From assembly GCA_002938045.1 (NCBI GenBank), contig PTLJ01000020.1:1-12281 (forward strand): 12,281 nt of DNA, read 5' to 3'. Under the pieces are notes generated by a model, which saw only the letters and a program-made list of their open reading frames with translations, was not told the DNA's origin and did no database searches. The translations under genes and the position numbers were made by a program. The number at the start of each line of letters is the position of its first letter. The first letter of the stretch is position 1. The DNA is from Alphaproteobacteria bacterium MarineAlpha3_Bin4. Its GTDB lineage: Bacteria > Pseudomonadota > Alphaproteobacteria > Rhodospirillales > Casp-alpha2. Below are positions 1 to 5,845 of this stretch, piece after piece.

Positions 1-476
1 AGCTGGAAATCCTGGCCGAGCAGAAGACCCTCTATCCGCAGATCGTTGAGACCCTGGAAGCCACGGAAACGCTAACCAAAGAGGGCTTTCAGGTGATGGC
101 CTACTGCACCGATGACCCCATCATGTGTAACCGCCTTGAGGCCGCCGGCGCCGTTGCGATCATGCCCCTGGGCGCACCGATCGGGTCGGGCCTCGGCATC
201 CAGAACCGGGTCAACATCCGCCTCATCGTCGAGCAATCGAGTATGCCGGTGATTGTTGACGCCGGAATTGGCACCGCTTCCGACGCCACCATCGCCATGG
301 AGCTCGGCTGCGATGGGGTGCTGATGAATACGGCCATCGCCGAAGCCAACGATCCGATCCGCATGGCGCGCGCCATGAAGGCAGCGGTTAAGGCCGGACG
401 CGACGCTTATCTGGCTGGCCGCATGGCCAAGAAGATGTACGCCGATCCAACCTCGCCGCTGGCCGGCTTGATTTAG
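1..476 (+). CDS. thiG: Thiazole synthase ThiG, C-terminal part (5' end outside window)
   Basis: The reading frame is open from base 3 to the TAG at 474-476, giving about 157 residues, roughly the last 60% of a ThiG of usual length (about 260 aa). ThiG condenses deoxyxylulose 5-phosphate, dehydroglycine and ThiS-thiocarboxylate into the thiazole phosphate of thiamin, in the cytoplasm. Visible ThiG signatures are KTLYP near the left edge, the phosphate-binding stretch MPLGAPIGSGLGIQN, VIVDAGIGTASDA and ELGCDGVLMNTAIAEA, followed by the usual AYLAGRMAKK tail. The catalytic Schiff-base lysine lies upstream of the window. A GC-rich inverted repeat (GCCC...GGGC, about 480-493) follows the stop but has no T-run, so I do not call a terminator. 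Other thiamin genes (thiS, thiO, thiE) would be expected to the left. Confidence 0.96.
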   Translation, partial: LEILAEQKTLYPQIVETLEATETLTKEGFQVMAYCTDDPIMCNRLEAAGAVAIMPLGAPIGSGLGIQNRVNIRLIVEQSSMPVIVDAGIGTASDATIAMELGCDGVLMNTAIAEANDPIRMARAMKAAVKAGRDAYLAGRMAKKMYADPTSPLAGLI

Positions 477-523
477 CTGCCCGCGGGTGGGCTCATCCTA
501 CATAATCGAACATTGAACCGGGC

Positions 524-552
524 TTGACTCAGCAAAAATAGTGGACTTATTG
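524..552 (+). promoter_or_regulatory. Probable sigma70-type promoter of the tetR-family gene
   Basis: TTGACT at 524-529 is a near-consensus -35 element. With a 17-base spacer the -10 hexamer would be TTATTG at 547-552, which is weak and lies inside the palindrome at 542-557. A repressor bound there would block RNA polymerase, the usual TetR autorepression geometry. Transcription would start near 558-560, leaving a leader of about 45 bases before the preferred start at 605. Read from sequence only. Confidence 0.45.
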
Positions 553-557
553 GTCCA
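542..557. promoter_or_regulatory. Operator-like palindrome upstream of the tetR-family gene (site 1)
   Basis: TGGACTTATTGGTCCA has outer arms TGGAC and GTCCA with perfect inverted symmetry and a 6-base centre. It overlaps the presumed -10 region. A second copy, identical at 12 of 16 positions, lies at 1213-1228 just past the regulator's stop codon. Two copies of one palindrome flanking a TetR gene make it the best candidate for its binding site. TetR dimers commonly bind palindromes of about this length. Confidence 0.55.
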
Positions 558-604
558 AAACAGATACAAACCAGCGAATCGAATTGTCGCGAGTAGTGAG
601 AACG

Positions 605-1186
605 GTGGCCAGACCAAGGAAATTTAACAAAAGAGAAGCGCTCGAAAAAGCGATGCAGGTATTCTGGTCACAGGGCTACGAGGCGACCTCGGTCAGCGAC
701 CTGATGCAGGCGATGGGGCTTTCCAAGAGTAGTCTCTACGAGACCTTTGGCTCCAAGCACGACCTGTTCCTCGCCTCCCTTGACCATTACAAGGACAACG
801 TCACCGCGCAGGTGCGCTCGGCAGCTGAACTCGATGCGCCGGCCCGCCAGGTGATTGTCTCGATGTTTAGACGTGCCGTCGATCGCATGACTGACGGCAG
901 CGGCCAGCGCGGGTGTTTTCTCAACAACTGCTCAGTCGAGGTTGGGCCCATCGATCCGGAGGCGGCGGAGCGTTGCTGGGCCGGGCTGGCGGTGATGGAG
1001 GAGGCGTTCCACCGGCTCGTTGCCCGTGCCCAGGAGGAGGGCAATGTCGCCGCGGGCAAGGATCCGCGCCAGCTGGCACGTTACCTGACCGGCGCCGTCA
1101 ACGGCATCATGGTGATCGGCAAGGTCAACCCGGACCGTGCCGTCCTCGACGACATCGCTGGCGTTGCGTTGACGGTGCTGAACTAA
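605..1186 (+). CDS. TetR/AcrR-family transcriptional regulator
   Basis: This is a DNA-binding repressor of about 193 aa. From the GTG at 605 it begins MARPRKFNKREALEKAM, a typical opening for this subfamily, so I prefer that start. GTG 596 and TTG 584 are in-frame alternatives, and none has a good ribosome binding site. The N-terminal helix-turn-helix spans about residues 29-51 (TSVSDLMQAMGLSKSSLYETF). The C-terminal ligand domain contains GCFLNNCSVEVGPIDPEA, resembling the GC(f/l)xxNxxxE segment of NemR/YxaF-like TetR proteins. Cys104 and Cys109 in that segment could sense electrophiles or thiols, as a cysteine does in NemR; this is inference. The gene sits between two copies of one palindrome and next to a dead glutaredoxin gene, so its original job may have been thiol or redox stress control. 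The current target is unknown. Confidence 0.9.
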   Translation: MARPRKFNKREALEKAMQVFWSQGYEATSVSDLMQAMGLSKSSLYETFGSKHDLFLASLDHYKDNVTAQVRSAAELDAPARQVIVSMFRRAVDRMTDGSGQRGCFLNNCSVEVGPIDPEAAERCWAGLAVMEEAFHRLVARAQEEGNVAAGKDPRQLARYLTGAVNGIMVIGKVNPDRAVLDDIAGVALTVLN

Positions 1187-1202
1187 GGCGTGGCATTTTT
1201 AT

Positions 1203-1232
1203 TTAGCAATTATGTACCGATTGGTTCATAAT
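1203..1232 (+). promoter_or_regulatory. Possible promoter facing the glutaredoxin remnant
   Basis: TTAGCA (1203-1208) and CATAAT (1227-1232) are 18 bases apart and match the sigma70 hexamers at 4 and 5 of 6 positions. The palindrome at 1213-1228 fills the spacer. It looks like a TetR-controlled promoter for whatever lies downstream, which is now the glutaredoxin pseudogene. Confidence 0.35.
1213..1228. promoter_or_regulatory. Operator-like palindrome downstream of the tetR-family gene (site 2)
   Basis: TGTACCGATTGGTTCA is an imperfect palindrome: the 6-base arms pair at 5 of 6 positions around GATT. It matches site 1 (542-557) at 12 of 16 bases, giving a shared pattern TGNACYNATTGGTYCA. It lies between the presumed -35 and -10 of a promoter reading into the glutaredoxin remnant. 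Confidence 0.45.
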
Positions 1233-1249
1233 TGTTTAAGAGTTGAAAT

Positions 1250-1454
1250 GTGAACTACCGCAAGATCGAAATCCACTTATAAGGTAATGGCGCCCGTTCA
1301 GCCAGTGTGCGCTAGCGCTTTTGGACGCCACTGGCGGCAAGAGCGGGATGGTGATTCGTTCGGGGCGCACGCGGTGCCGGAGATATTCGTCAACGACGAT
1401 CTACTCGGTAACTACGGCGCGCTCGTCTGTCTCGACGTCTTGCTCGGGCTCGCC
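1250..1454 (+). pseudogene. Degraded glutaredoxin (Grx3-type) gene
   Basis: Pieces of a GrxC-like protein occur in order but in three frames. GTG 1250 opens with MNYRKIEIHL, like the first Grx strand (KIEIYT), then hits TAA at 1280. After a frameshift near 1286, frame 1288 onward reads WRPFSQCALALLDA, which lines up with the Grx active site (F/W)CPYCxRAKALLDA. CPYC has become RPFS, so both redox cysteines are gone. Next comes TGGKSGMVIRSGRT, matching the helix before the cis-proline loop, but about 18 codons of the central strand are missing. A one-base deletion near 1371-1373 moves the frame, and the rest reads AVPEIFVNDDLLGNYGALV, then CLD, equal to the Grx TVPQIF(I)xxxxIGGxDDLxxLD region. 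Intact family members are about 85 aa. The order of parts and the position of each change make this a convincing remnant, though I could not run a search. It follows a TetR gene and an operator-like site. Confidence 0.72.
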
Positions 1455-1579
1455 TGCCACTCCATCGCGATGGTGCTCATGCCCGCGAATTGGGAAAGAG
1501 CGGCGTTGAGTTCGCCCATCCCGGCTTCCGTTTGAGCTCATATAGGCATCCCGACGTCGAAAGCGAGGGGTGGTTTCGC
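1455..1579. other. Short non-coding stretch after the glutaredoxin remnant
   Basis: There is no recognisable gene, repeat or terminator between the end of the glutaredoxin similarity and the stop codon of the minus-strand helicase. The frame of the last glutaredoxin piece stays open to a TGA at 1533-1535, but that extension has no family resemblance I can name. Confidence 0.5.
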
Positions 1580-2956
1580 TTACTTGGACTTTTGATGTGG
1601 GGCGGTGCGCAGGAAGGCCGGCATATGATCGCCGAGACCCTTGACCGGCACGTCACGCGTGGTCGGCTCCGGTCGCGGCGCCTTCCAACCCCGCCCCGGC
1701 CCGCGGCCGCGACGGCCACGTCGCGGTTTATCCAACTCGTCCGGCGCCGCGGTTTTCGCCTTGGTCTCAGCCTTGGGTTTGGCATCGCCATCGGTCTTGC
1801 CGGCGGGCCCGCCCTCCAGGGCTACCATTGGAATCTTCTGGCCAGTGATGGCGGCGATCGCGACGAGATATTTGCTGTCCTCCGGCGTAGCGATTGTGAA
1901 GGCGCGGCCCTCGCGGCCGGCGCGTCCGGTGCGGCCGATCCGGTGTACGTAGTCATCCGAGTGGGTCGGCACGTCGAAATTGAAGACGTGGCTCATTTCT
2001 GGGATGTCGAGGCCGCGCGCGGCGACGTCGGAACAGACCAGCAACTTGATATCGCCGGTTTTGAACCTGCCAAGTGTCTCCGTGCGCAACGACTGGACCA
2101 TGTCACCGTGCAGGCGGTCGGCGGTGAATCCGTGGCGGTTCAAGGACCGGTGGAGGATGTCGACGTCGCGCTTGCGGTTGCAGAAGATCAGCGCGTTGCG
2201 GGGCCGTTCCTGAGTGATCAGTTGTCGTAGCGCGGCGCGCTTCTCTTTCTGGCCGCCGCCGGGTCGTTTCCCATCGCGGTGGCTTACCATGACCAGGCCC
2301 TGGGTCACCAATTTGGCCGCCGTTGCCGGCGGATCGACACTAATCTCCTTCGGGTTCATCAGGAAGGCATCAACGAGGCGGCGGATTTCCGGCGGCATGG
2401 TGGCCGCGAAGAACAACGTCGTGCGGATTTTCGGCACCAGGGAGACGATGCGCTCGACGTCCGGAATGAACCCCATGTCGAGCATCCGGTCGGCCTCGTC
2501 AATGACTAAGATCTTGACGTCGTTCATCAACAGGTGCCCGCGCTCGAACAGATCGAGTAGCCGGCCTGGCGTTGCGATCAATACGTCGACGCCGCGGTCG
2601 ACGACGCGCACCTGTTCGTTCATCCGCTCACCGCCGATCAACAGCGCTTTGGTCAGCTTGTGATATTTGCCATAAGTCGCGAAGCTTTCGGCAACTTGGG
2701 TCGCGAGTTCGCGCGTCGGCTCCAGAATCAGTGATCGCGGCATCCGCGCCTTGGCTCGGCCGGCGGCGAGGATGTCTATCATCGGTAAAGTGAACGACGC
2801 CGTCTTGCCTGTACCGGTCTGGGCACAGCCGAAGATGTCGCGGCCCATCAGCACGACCGGGATCGCACCAGCCTGGATCGGCGTCGGCTCGGAGTATCCA
2901 GCGTCGCTGACGGCGCGCAGGACTTCATCGCTCAGACCAAGATCGGAAAAACTCAT
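1580..2956 (-). CDS. rhlE: DEAD-box ATP-dependent RNA helicase, RhlE-like
   Basis: This 458-aa protein unwinds RNA duplexes using ATP; RhlE-type members act in ribosome assembly and RNA turnover. The helicase motifs run in order: Q motif (FSDLGLS...GYSEPTPIQ), motif I AQTGTGKT, Ia PTRELA, Ib TPGRLLD, II DEAD, III AAT (normally SAT), then in the second RecA domain FCNRKRDVD, V CSDVAARGLDIP and VI HRIGRTGRAGREG. A basic, low-complexity tail (RRGRRGRGPGRGWK, about residues 400-430) probably binds RNA. It ends in GLGDHMPAFL, a C-terminal motif I associate with alphaproteobacterial members. The start is set at MSFSDLGLS (2956) because family proteins begin there. The frame is open up to 3157, but those 67 extra codons show no family similarity and would run across the promoter. 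No clear ribosome binding site is visible. It is divergent from the carbonic anhydrase gene. Confidence 0.94.
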   Translation of the reverse strand: MSFSDLGLSDEVLRAVSDAGYSEPTPIQAGAIPVVLMGRDIFGCAQTGTGKTASFTLPMIDILAAGRAKARMPRSLILEPTRELATQVAESFATYGKYHKLTKALLIGGERMNEQVRVVDRGVDVLIATPGRLLDLFERGHLLMNDVKILVIDEADRMLDMGFIPDVERIVSLVPKIRTTLFFAATMPPEIRRLVDAFLMNPKEISVDPPATAAKLVTQGLVMVSHRDGKRPGGGQKEKRAALRQLITQERPRNALIFCNRKRDVDILHRSLNRHGFTADRLHGDMVQSLRTETLGRFKTGDIKLLVCSDVAARGLDIPEMSHVFNFDVPTHSDDYVHRIGRTGRAGREGRAFTIATPEDSKYLVAIAAITGQKIPMVALEGGPAGKTDGDAKPKAETKAKTAAPDELDKPRRGRRGRGPGRGWKAPRPEPTTRDVPVKGLGDHMPAFLRTAPHQKSK

Positions 2957-2992
2957 ACGGATTAAATTTGTCAGCCAGAGTCGTGTCGGCCG

Positions 2993-3026
2993 CCTGGTAT
3001 CCTTCGTTAAGGATCGGAAAACCAGG
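2993..3026 (-). promoter_or_regulatory. Nested inverted repeat in the helicase leader
   Basis: An inner perfect hairpin, ATCCTT-CGTT-AAGGAT (2999-3014), lies within outer arms CCTGGT (2993-2998) and ACCAGG (3021-3026). Given the promoter at 3027-3054, the inner hairpin would lie at or near the 5' end of the helicase mRNA. The outer arm overlaps the predicted transcription start, so it could instead act as a DNA operator. A 5' hairpin could protect the message or mediate autoregulation by the helicase; that function is inference. Confidence 0.5.
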
Positions 3027-3054
3027 ATATTAGGGTTTAGGCCGGGTAAGTCAA
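3027..3054 (-). promoter_or_regulatory. Strong sigma70-type promoter of the helicase gene
   Basis: Read on the minus strand, TTGACT (3054-3049) and TAATAT (3032-3027) are separated by 16 bases. Both hexamers are close to consensus, making this the best-looking promoter in the window. The start point would be near 3019-3021, giving a leader of about 65 nt before the ATG at 2956. An upstream TTGACG (3060-3055) sits directly next to the -35. Confidence 0.6.
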
Positions 3055-3082
3055 CGTCAACCCCCGGTTCTGCGCGCCGAAT

Positions 3083-3097
3083 ATCACCGCCGGTGAT
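3083..3097. promoter_or_regulatory. Perfect inverted repeat in the divergent intergenic region
   Basis: ATCACC-GCC-GGTGAT (6-base arms, 3-base centre) lies between the two divergent promoters' presumed positions. It could be an operator or simply a small hairpin. No cognate regulator is visible. Confidence 0.3.
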
Positions 3098-3106
3098 GCG
3101 CCGGTA

Positions 3107-3135
3107 TTGGAGAAAATGCATATCTCGTGTATGAA
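3107..3135 (+). promoter_or_regulatory. Weak candidate promoter for the carbonic anhydrase-meaB pair
   Basis: TTGGAG (3107-3112) and TATGAA (3130-3135) are 17 bases apart on the plus strand. The match to consensus is moderate. It would give a leader of about 75 nt before the TTG start at 3217. Confidence 0.28.
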
Positions 3136-3216
3136 CGACGCCGATTTTGCCGCCCACTGTCAGCGCCGTGATGCGGTATTGGCTGGCCGGGGACGGAGCG
3201 TAGAAAGGAATCTCGC

Positions 3217-3774
3217 TTGGCGGACAATATCCTGCCCTACCGTGGCGTGATGCCGAAAATCGCTGACGACGCCTTCATCGCACCGACGGCGGTGATCATC
3301 GGCGACGTCGAGATCGGTTCGGGCAGCGGTGTGTGGTACGGCTGCATCGTGCGCGGCGACATGAATGAGATCCGAATTGGCGAGAGCACCAACATCCAGG
3401 ACGGCACCATCGTCCACGTCGACAGCCATACTTTTGGTACCTACATCAGCGACGGCATCACCATTGGCCATATGGCGTTGATCCATGCCTGCACGCTGGA
3501 GGACGGCTGTATGGTCGGCATGCAGGCGACGGTGATGGACGGCGCCGTGGTCGAAACCGGCGCCGTTGTTGCTGCAGGCTCGCTGGTGCCGCCGGGTAAG
3601 CGCGTGCCGGCGGGCCAGCTGTGGGCCGGATCGCCAGCGCGCTTCGTGCGCAACGTCGGCGACGCCGATCAGGAGATGATGGACTATATTTGGCCAAGTT
3701 ACCGGGACCTAGCGGCCGAATACATAGCCGCCGGAATGATGGACGCGCGGGTGAACAAGAAAGACGGTGAATGA
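3217..3774 (+). CDS. Gamma-class carbonic anhydrase family protein (YrdA/PaaY-like)
   Basis: This 185-aa left-handed beta-helix (hexapeptide repeat) protein belongs to the family that hydrates CO2 at a metal shared between trimer subunits. The start is TTG 3217: an AAGGAA ribosome binding site (3205-3210) sits 6 bases ahead, and the protein opens MADNILPYRGVMPKIADDAFIAP as the family does. The metal ligands are visible as His67 (IVHVDS), His85 and His90 (GHMALIHACT). The conserved Arg46/Asp48 (VRGDMN) and Gln61 (NIQDGT) are also present. The C-terminal helix (about 150-175) is the usual cap. Its stop overlaps the meaB start (ATGA at 3771-3774), so the two are translationally coupled. Many YrdA/PaaY-type members have weak or unproven anhydrase activity, so the family is certain but the physiological reaction is not. 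Coupling to a MeaB GTPase may hint at CO2/bicarbonate supply around propionyl-CoA metabolism, which is speculative. Confidence 0.92.
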   Translation: MADNILPYRGVMPKIADDAFIAPTAVIIGDVEIGSGSGVWYGCIVRGDMNEIRIGESTNIQDGTIVHVDSHTFGTYISDGITIGHMALIHACTLEDGCMVGMQATVMDGAVVETGAVVAAGSLVPPGKRVPAGQLWAGSPARFVRNVGDADQEMMDYIWPSYRDLAAEYIAAGMMDARVNKKDGE

Positions 3775-4763
3775 GTGCCAAACAGAAACCGTCCCGCAAG
3801 AGCACCGAGAAAACGGCTGCCGACGGCATGGTCGCCGAGGTGCTCGAGGGAAACACCCGCGCCATCGCCAAGATGATGTCGCGCGCCGAGGCCGGCTTCG
3901 GGGAGAGCCACACCGCCATGGCCGAGATTTACCGCCATGCCGGCAACGCTCATGTGATTGGTATCACAGGCGTGCCGGGCAGTGGCAAATCGACCTTGGT
4001 CTGTGCTCTGGCGCAGGCGTTCCGGGCTTCCGGGCGCCGCGTCGGCATCATCGCCGTTGATCCGTCAAGCTTGTTCTCTGGCGGTGCAATACTCGGCGAT
4101 TGCGTGCGCATGGGCGACCTCGCCACCGATGACGGCACCTTCGTACGTTCCATGGCGACATGCGGCGCCTTGGGCGGCCTAGCCCGGGCCAGCCTCGATA
4201 CGGTCGATATCCTCGACGCCGCTGGCTTCGACGTGGTCATGGTCGAGACCGTCGGCATTGGCCAAGACGAAGTCGACATCGCCGAGGCGGCGCACACGAT
4301 TGTTGTCGTCTCGGCACCGGGCCTCGGGGACGAGGTCCAGGCGATCAAGGCCGGCGTGCTCGAAATTGCCGATATCCACGTCGTCTCCAAGGCCGACAAG
4401 TCAGACGCCCAGGAGACCGCATCCAATCTGCAATCCATGCTTGCCTTGGGTTTGAGCGGAAAGAATCGGTTTGGCTGGCAGGTGGTGGTGTTATTGTCCA
4501 GTGCCCAGAAAGGCGACGGCATCGCCGAGCTTGCTGCCAGCATCGATAAGCATTTCCAACACCTGCAGGACACGGGTGAATTGTCACTCCGCCGTCGACG
4601 CATCCTCGAAACCCGCATCGTTAAGACTGTTGAGGACACCGTCCGCAGTCGAATCACAGCCGATTGCGAACAACAATTAGATGCCCTGCTGGACCGGGCT
4701 GAGACCCGCGACATCGGCCCTCAGGAGGCCGCACAGCAGTTGATTCAAAACCTGAAGATTTAG
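3771..4763 (+). CDS. meaB: MeaB/ArgK-family GTPase (methylmalonyl-CoA mutase chaperone)
   Basis: This 330-aa G3E P-loop GTPase belongs to the family that guards and reloads adenosylcobalamin in methylmalonyl-CoA mutase or related B12 mutases. Motifs in order: an N-terminal helical arm (1-60), Walker A GVPGSGKST (67-75), VDPSS (96-100), GGAILGDCVRM (104-114), FVRSMATCGALGG (124-136), the switch/Walker B segment VETVGIGQDEVD (158-169), PGLGDEVQAIKAG (183-195), and the base-recognition G4 motif as SKAD (206-209). The C-terminal dimerisation helices follow. In relatives I know, G4 is NKAD, and the two cysteines at 111 and 131 are usually arginine, so this is a divergent copy. The start overlaps the carbonic anhydrase stop by 4 bases. 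No mutase or epimerase gene is in the window. The family call is firm; the mutase it serves is unknown. Confidence 0.92.
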   Translation: MSAKQKPSRKSTEKTAADGMVAEVLEGNTRAIAKMMSRAEAGFGESHTAMAEIYRHAGNAHVIGITGVPGSGKSTLVCALAQAFRASGRRVGIIAVDPSSLFSGGAILGDCVRMGDLATDDGTFVRSMATCGALGGLARASLDTVDILDAAGFDVVMVETVGIGQDEVDIAEAAHTIVVVSAPGLGDEVQAIKAGVLEIADIHVVSKADKSDAQETASNLQSMLALGLSGKNRFGWQVVVLLSSAQKGDGIAELAASIDKHFQHLQDTGELSLRRRRILETRIVKTVEDTVRSRITADCEQQLDALLDRAETRDIGPQEAAQQLIQNLKI

Positions 4764-4979
4764 TTTCAGTATATCGGGTTTATTATAGCCAAACGTGCTT
4801 GCTCGCAATCCGTTCATTGTCGTTGAAGAAGAGGGTTGAACTTTGGTTCGTTGATCCAGATTGACCTCGCCGGATACGTCGTCGAACGGCAGGCCAAGCG
4901 CTGGCCGCCTAGCTTGAGTTTGAACCGTCTGGGTAATGTGTGTAGGAATTCGCCATGGGACCATTGCTAACAAAGTCGG
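4764..4979. other. Intergenic region between meaB and the copper chaperone gene
   Basis: These 216 bases hold no gene I recognise. One small perfect inverted repeat, GGCCA-AGCGC-TGGCC, lies near 4892-4906. Open frames run through on both strands, but their translations resemble no family I know. No convincing promoter pair or T-tailed terminator is visible, although the copper chaperone gene needs its own signal or read-through from meaB. Confidence 0.45.
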
Positions 4980-5462
4980 ATGAAACCCTTTCTTATCTTG
5001 TTTGCGGTCTTGCTGTTTTCCGTATTCGCGCTGCCAGGGCAAACATTACGCGCCGATGGCGTCAAGGTTGGCGGGTTGATGATCATGCATCCCTGGGCGC
5101 GGGCGTCCGCAGGGGAGGCAAAAGTCGGAGCCGTTTATCTGACGGTCGTCAACAATAGCAGCAAGCTAGACCGCCTGATCATGGTCGGCACCGATCGCGG
5201 TGGCAAAGCCGCGCTGCATAATCATGTTATGAAATCAGGCGTCATGATGATGGAGACCGCCGGGCCGATCGAAATCAAGCCAGGCGACAGGGTCAAGTTC
5301 AAGCCGGGGGGTCTGCACGTCATGCTGAGCGGGCTGAAATCGCCGCTCCGAAAGGGTGAATTATTCAAACTCCGACTGAGCTTCGAGAACGCCGGCAAGG
5401 CGAGCGTCGATGTCAAGGTAATGAGCGTCGGCGCAAAAAGCGCCCACGAAGGGCATAACTAA
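4980..5462 (+). CDS. Periplasmic copper chaperone, PCuAC (DUF461) family
   Basis: This 160-aa exported protein belongs to the PCuAC family, which carries Cu(I) in the periplasm and helps load the CuA site of cytochrome c oxidase. Residues 1-25 form a Sec signal peptide (Lys2, a hydrophobic core, then a likely cleavage near LRA-DG). The family motif H-x10-M-x21-H-x-M is complete: His80, Met91, His113, Met115. The region round it, GVMMMETAGPIEI...KPGGLHVMLSGL, is typical. An HEGHN tail could add a weak metal site. The ATG at 4980 is chosen because it places the signal peptide; the ribosome binding site there is poor. A better site at 4945-4950 (TAGGAA) precedes an ATG at 4955 in another frame, which encodes nothing recognisable. 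No cox or sco genes are in the window. Confidence 0.93.
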   Translation: MKPFLILFAVLLFSVFALPGQTLRADGVKVGGLMIMHPWARASAGEAKVGAVYLTVVNNSSKLDRLIMVGTDRGGKAALHNHVMKSGVMMMETAGPIEIKPGDRVKFKPGGLHVMLSGLKSPLRKGELFKLRLSFENAGKASVDVKVMSVGAKSAHEGHN

Positions 5463-5845
5463 GGCTAGGGTATTCGACCACAATCAAACAATGTCATGGT
5501 AAAAAAACTCCAATTCTGTAATCTTGTCACGGAGCTTCTTTTGGAGAGATCTGACTTGAGTTCGTTTTTCGTTGTTTCCCTCAAACTATCGCAATAATTC
5601 CTAATGGCGACGATCCCGGCTACCGATTACTAAGACTCGACCGGATCCAGAAGCAATACGCTAGTTGATCGTTCATCACTGCATCCTTTATGATTGCTTG
5701 TGAAATCCGAATACCTCGGTATCGTTGCCCGGCGCAAAATTGTTCCGATTAACCATTTGTTTGGTTTAGTGTTTTAAGAAATCGTTCAAATCAAGCACGA
5801 TAGCTTGTGCGGCGTGGCATGGCGAAATGGGGGAGTGCCTAGGAA
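5463..5845. other. 383-base AT-richer gene-free stretch before the OmpA-domain lipoprotein
   Basis: I find no gene here in either strand. It is clearly more AT-rich than the coding DNA around it. It contains a near-perfect hairpin, CGAATACC-TC-GGTATCG (5708-5724, one bulged A), and an inverted repeat AACCA-N6-TGGTT (5751-5766), either of which could be regulatory. A GGGGGAG ribosome binding site ends it at 5829-5835. I could not pick a convincing -35/-10 pair or terminator. The longest open frames are short and resemble nothing known to me. Confidence 0.5.

Noticed and set aside
480..493. Possible terminator after thiG
   Set aside because: The GCCC/GGGC arms are short and no T-run follows.
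584..604. TTG 584 as the start of the TetR-family gene
   Set aside because: It adds seven residues not typical of the family and has no ribosome binding site. GTG 605 gives the usual MARPRKF opening.
1490..2230. 246-codon plus-strand ORF opposite the helicase
   Set aside because: It lies almost wholly antisense to conserved helicase motifs, and its translation looks like a high-GC shadow with no recognisable domain.
2957..3157. 67-codon N-terminal extension of the helicase
   Set aside because: The frame is open, but the residues show no family similarity, helicases of this type begin at MSFSDL, and the extension would cross the strong promoter at 3027-3054.
3950..4714. 254-codon minus-strand ORF inside meaB
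   Set aside because: It mirrors the meaB codons, is Ser/Arg/Ala-rich without domains, and meaB itself is certain.
4677..5042. 121-codon minus-strand ORF across the meaB-copper chaperone gap
   Set aside because: Both ends overlap real genes, it has no recognisable domain, and no convincing start signal was seen. It could hide a decayed gene, but I cannot support that.
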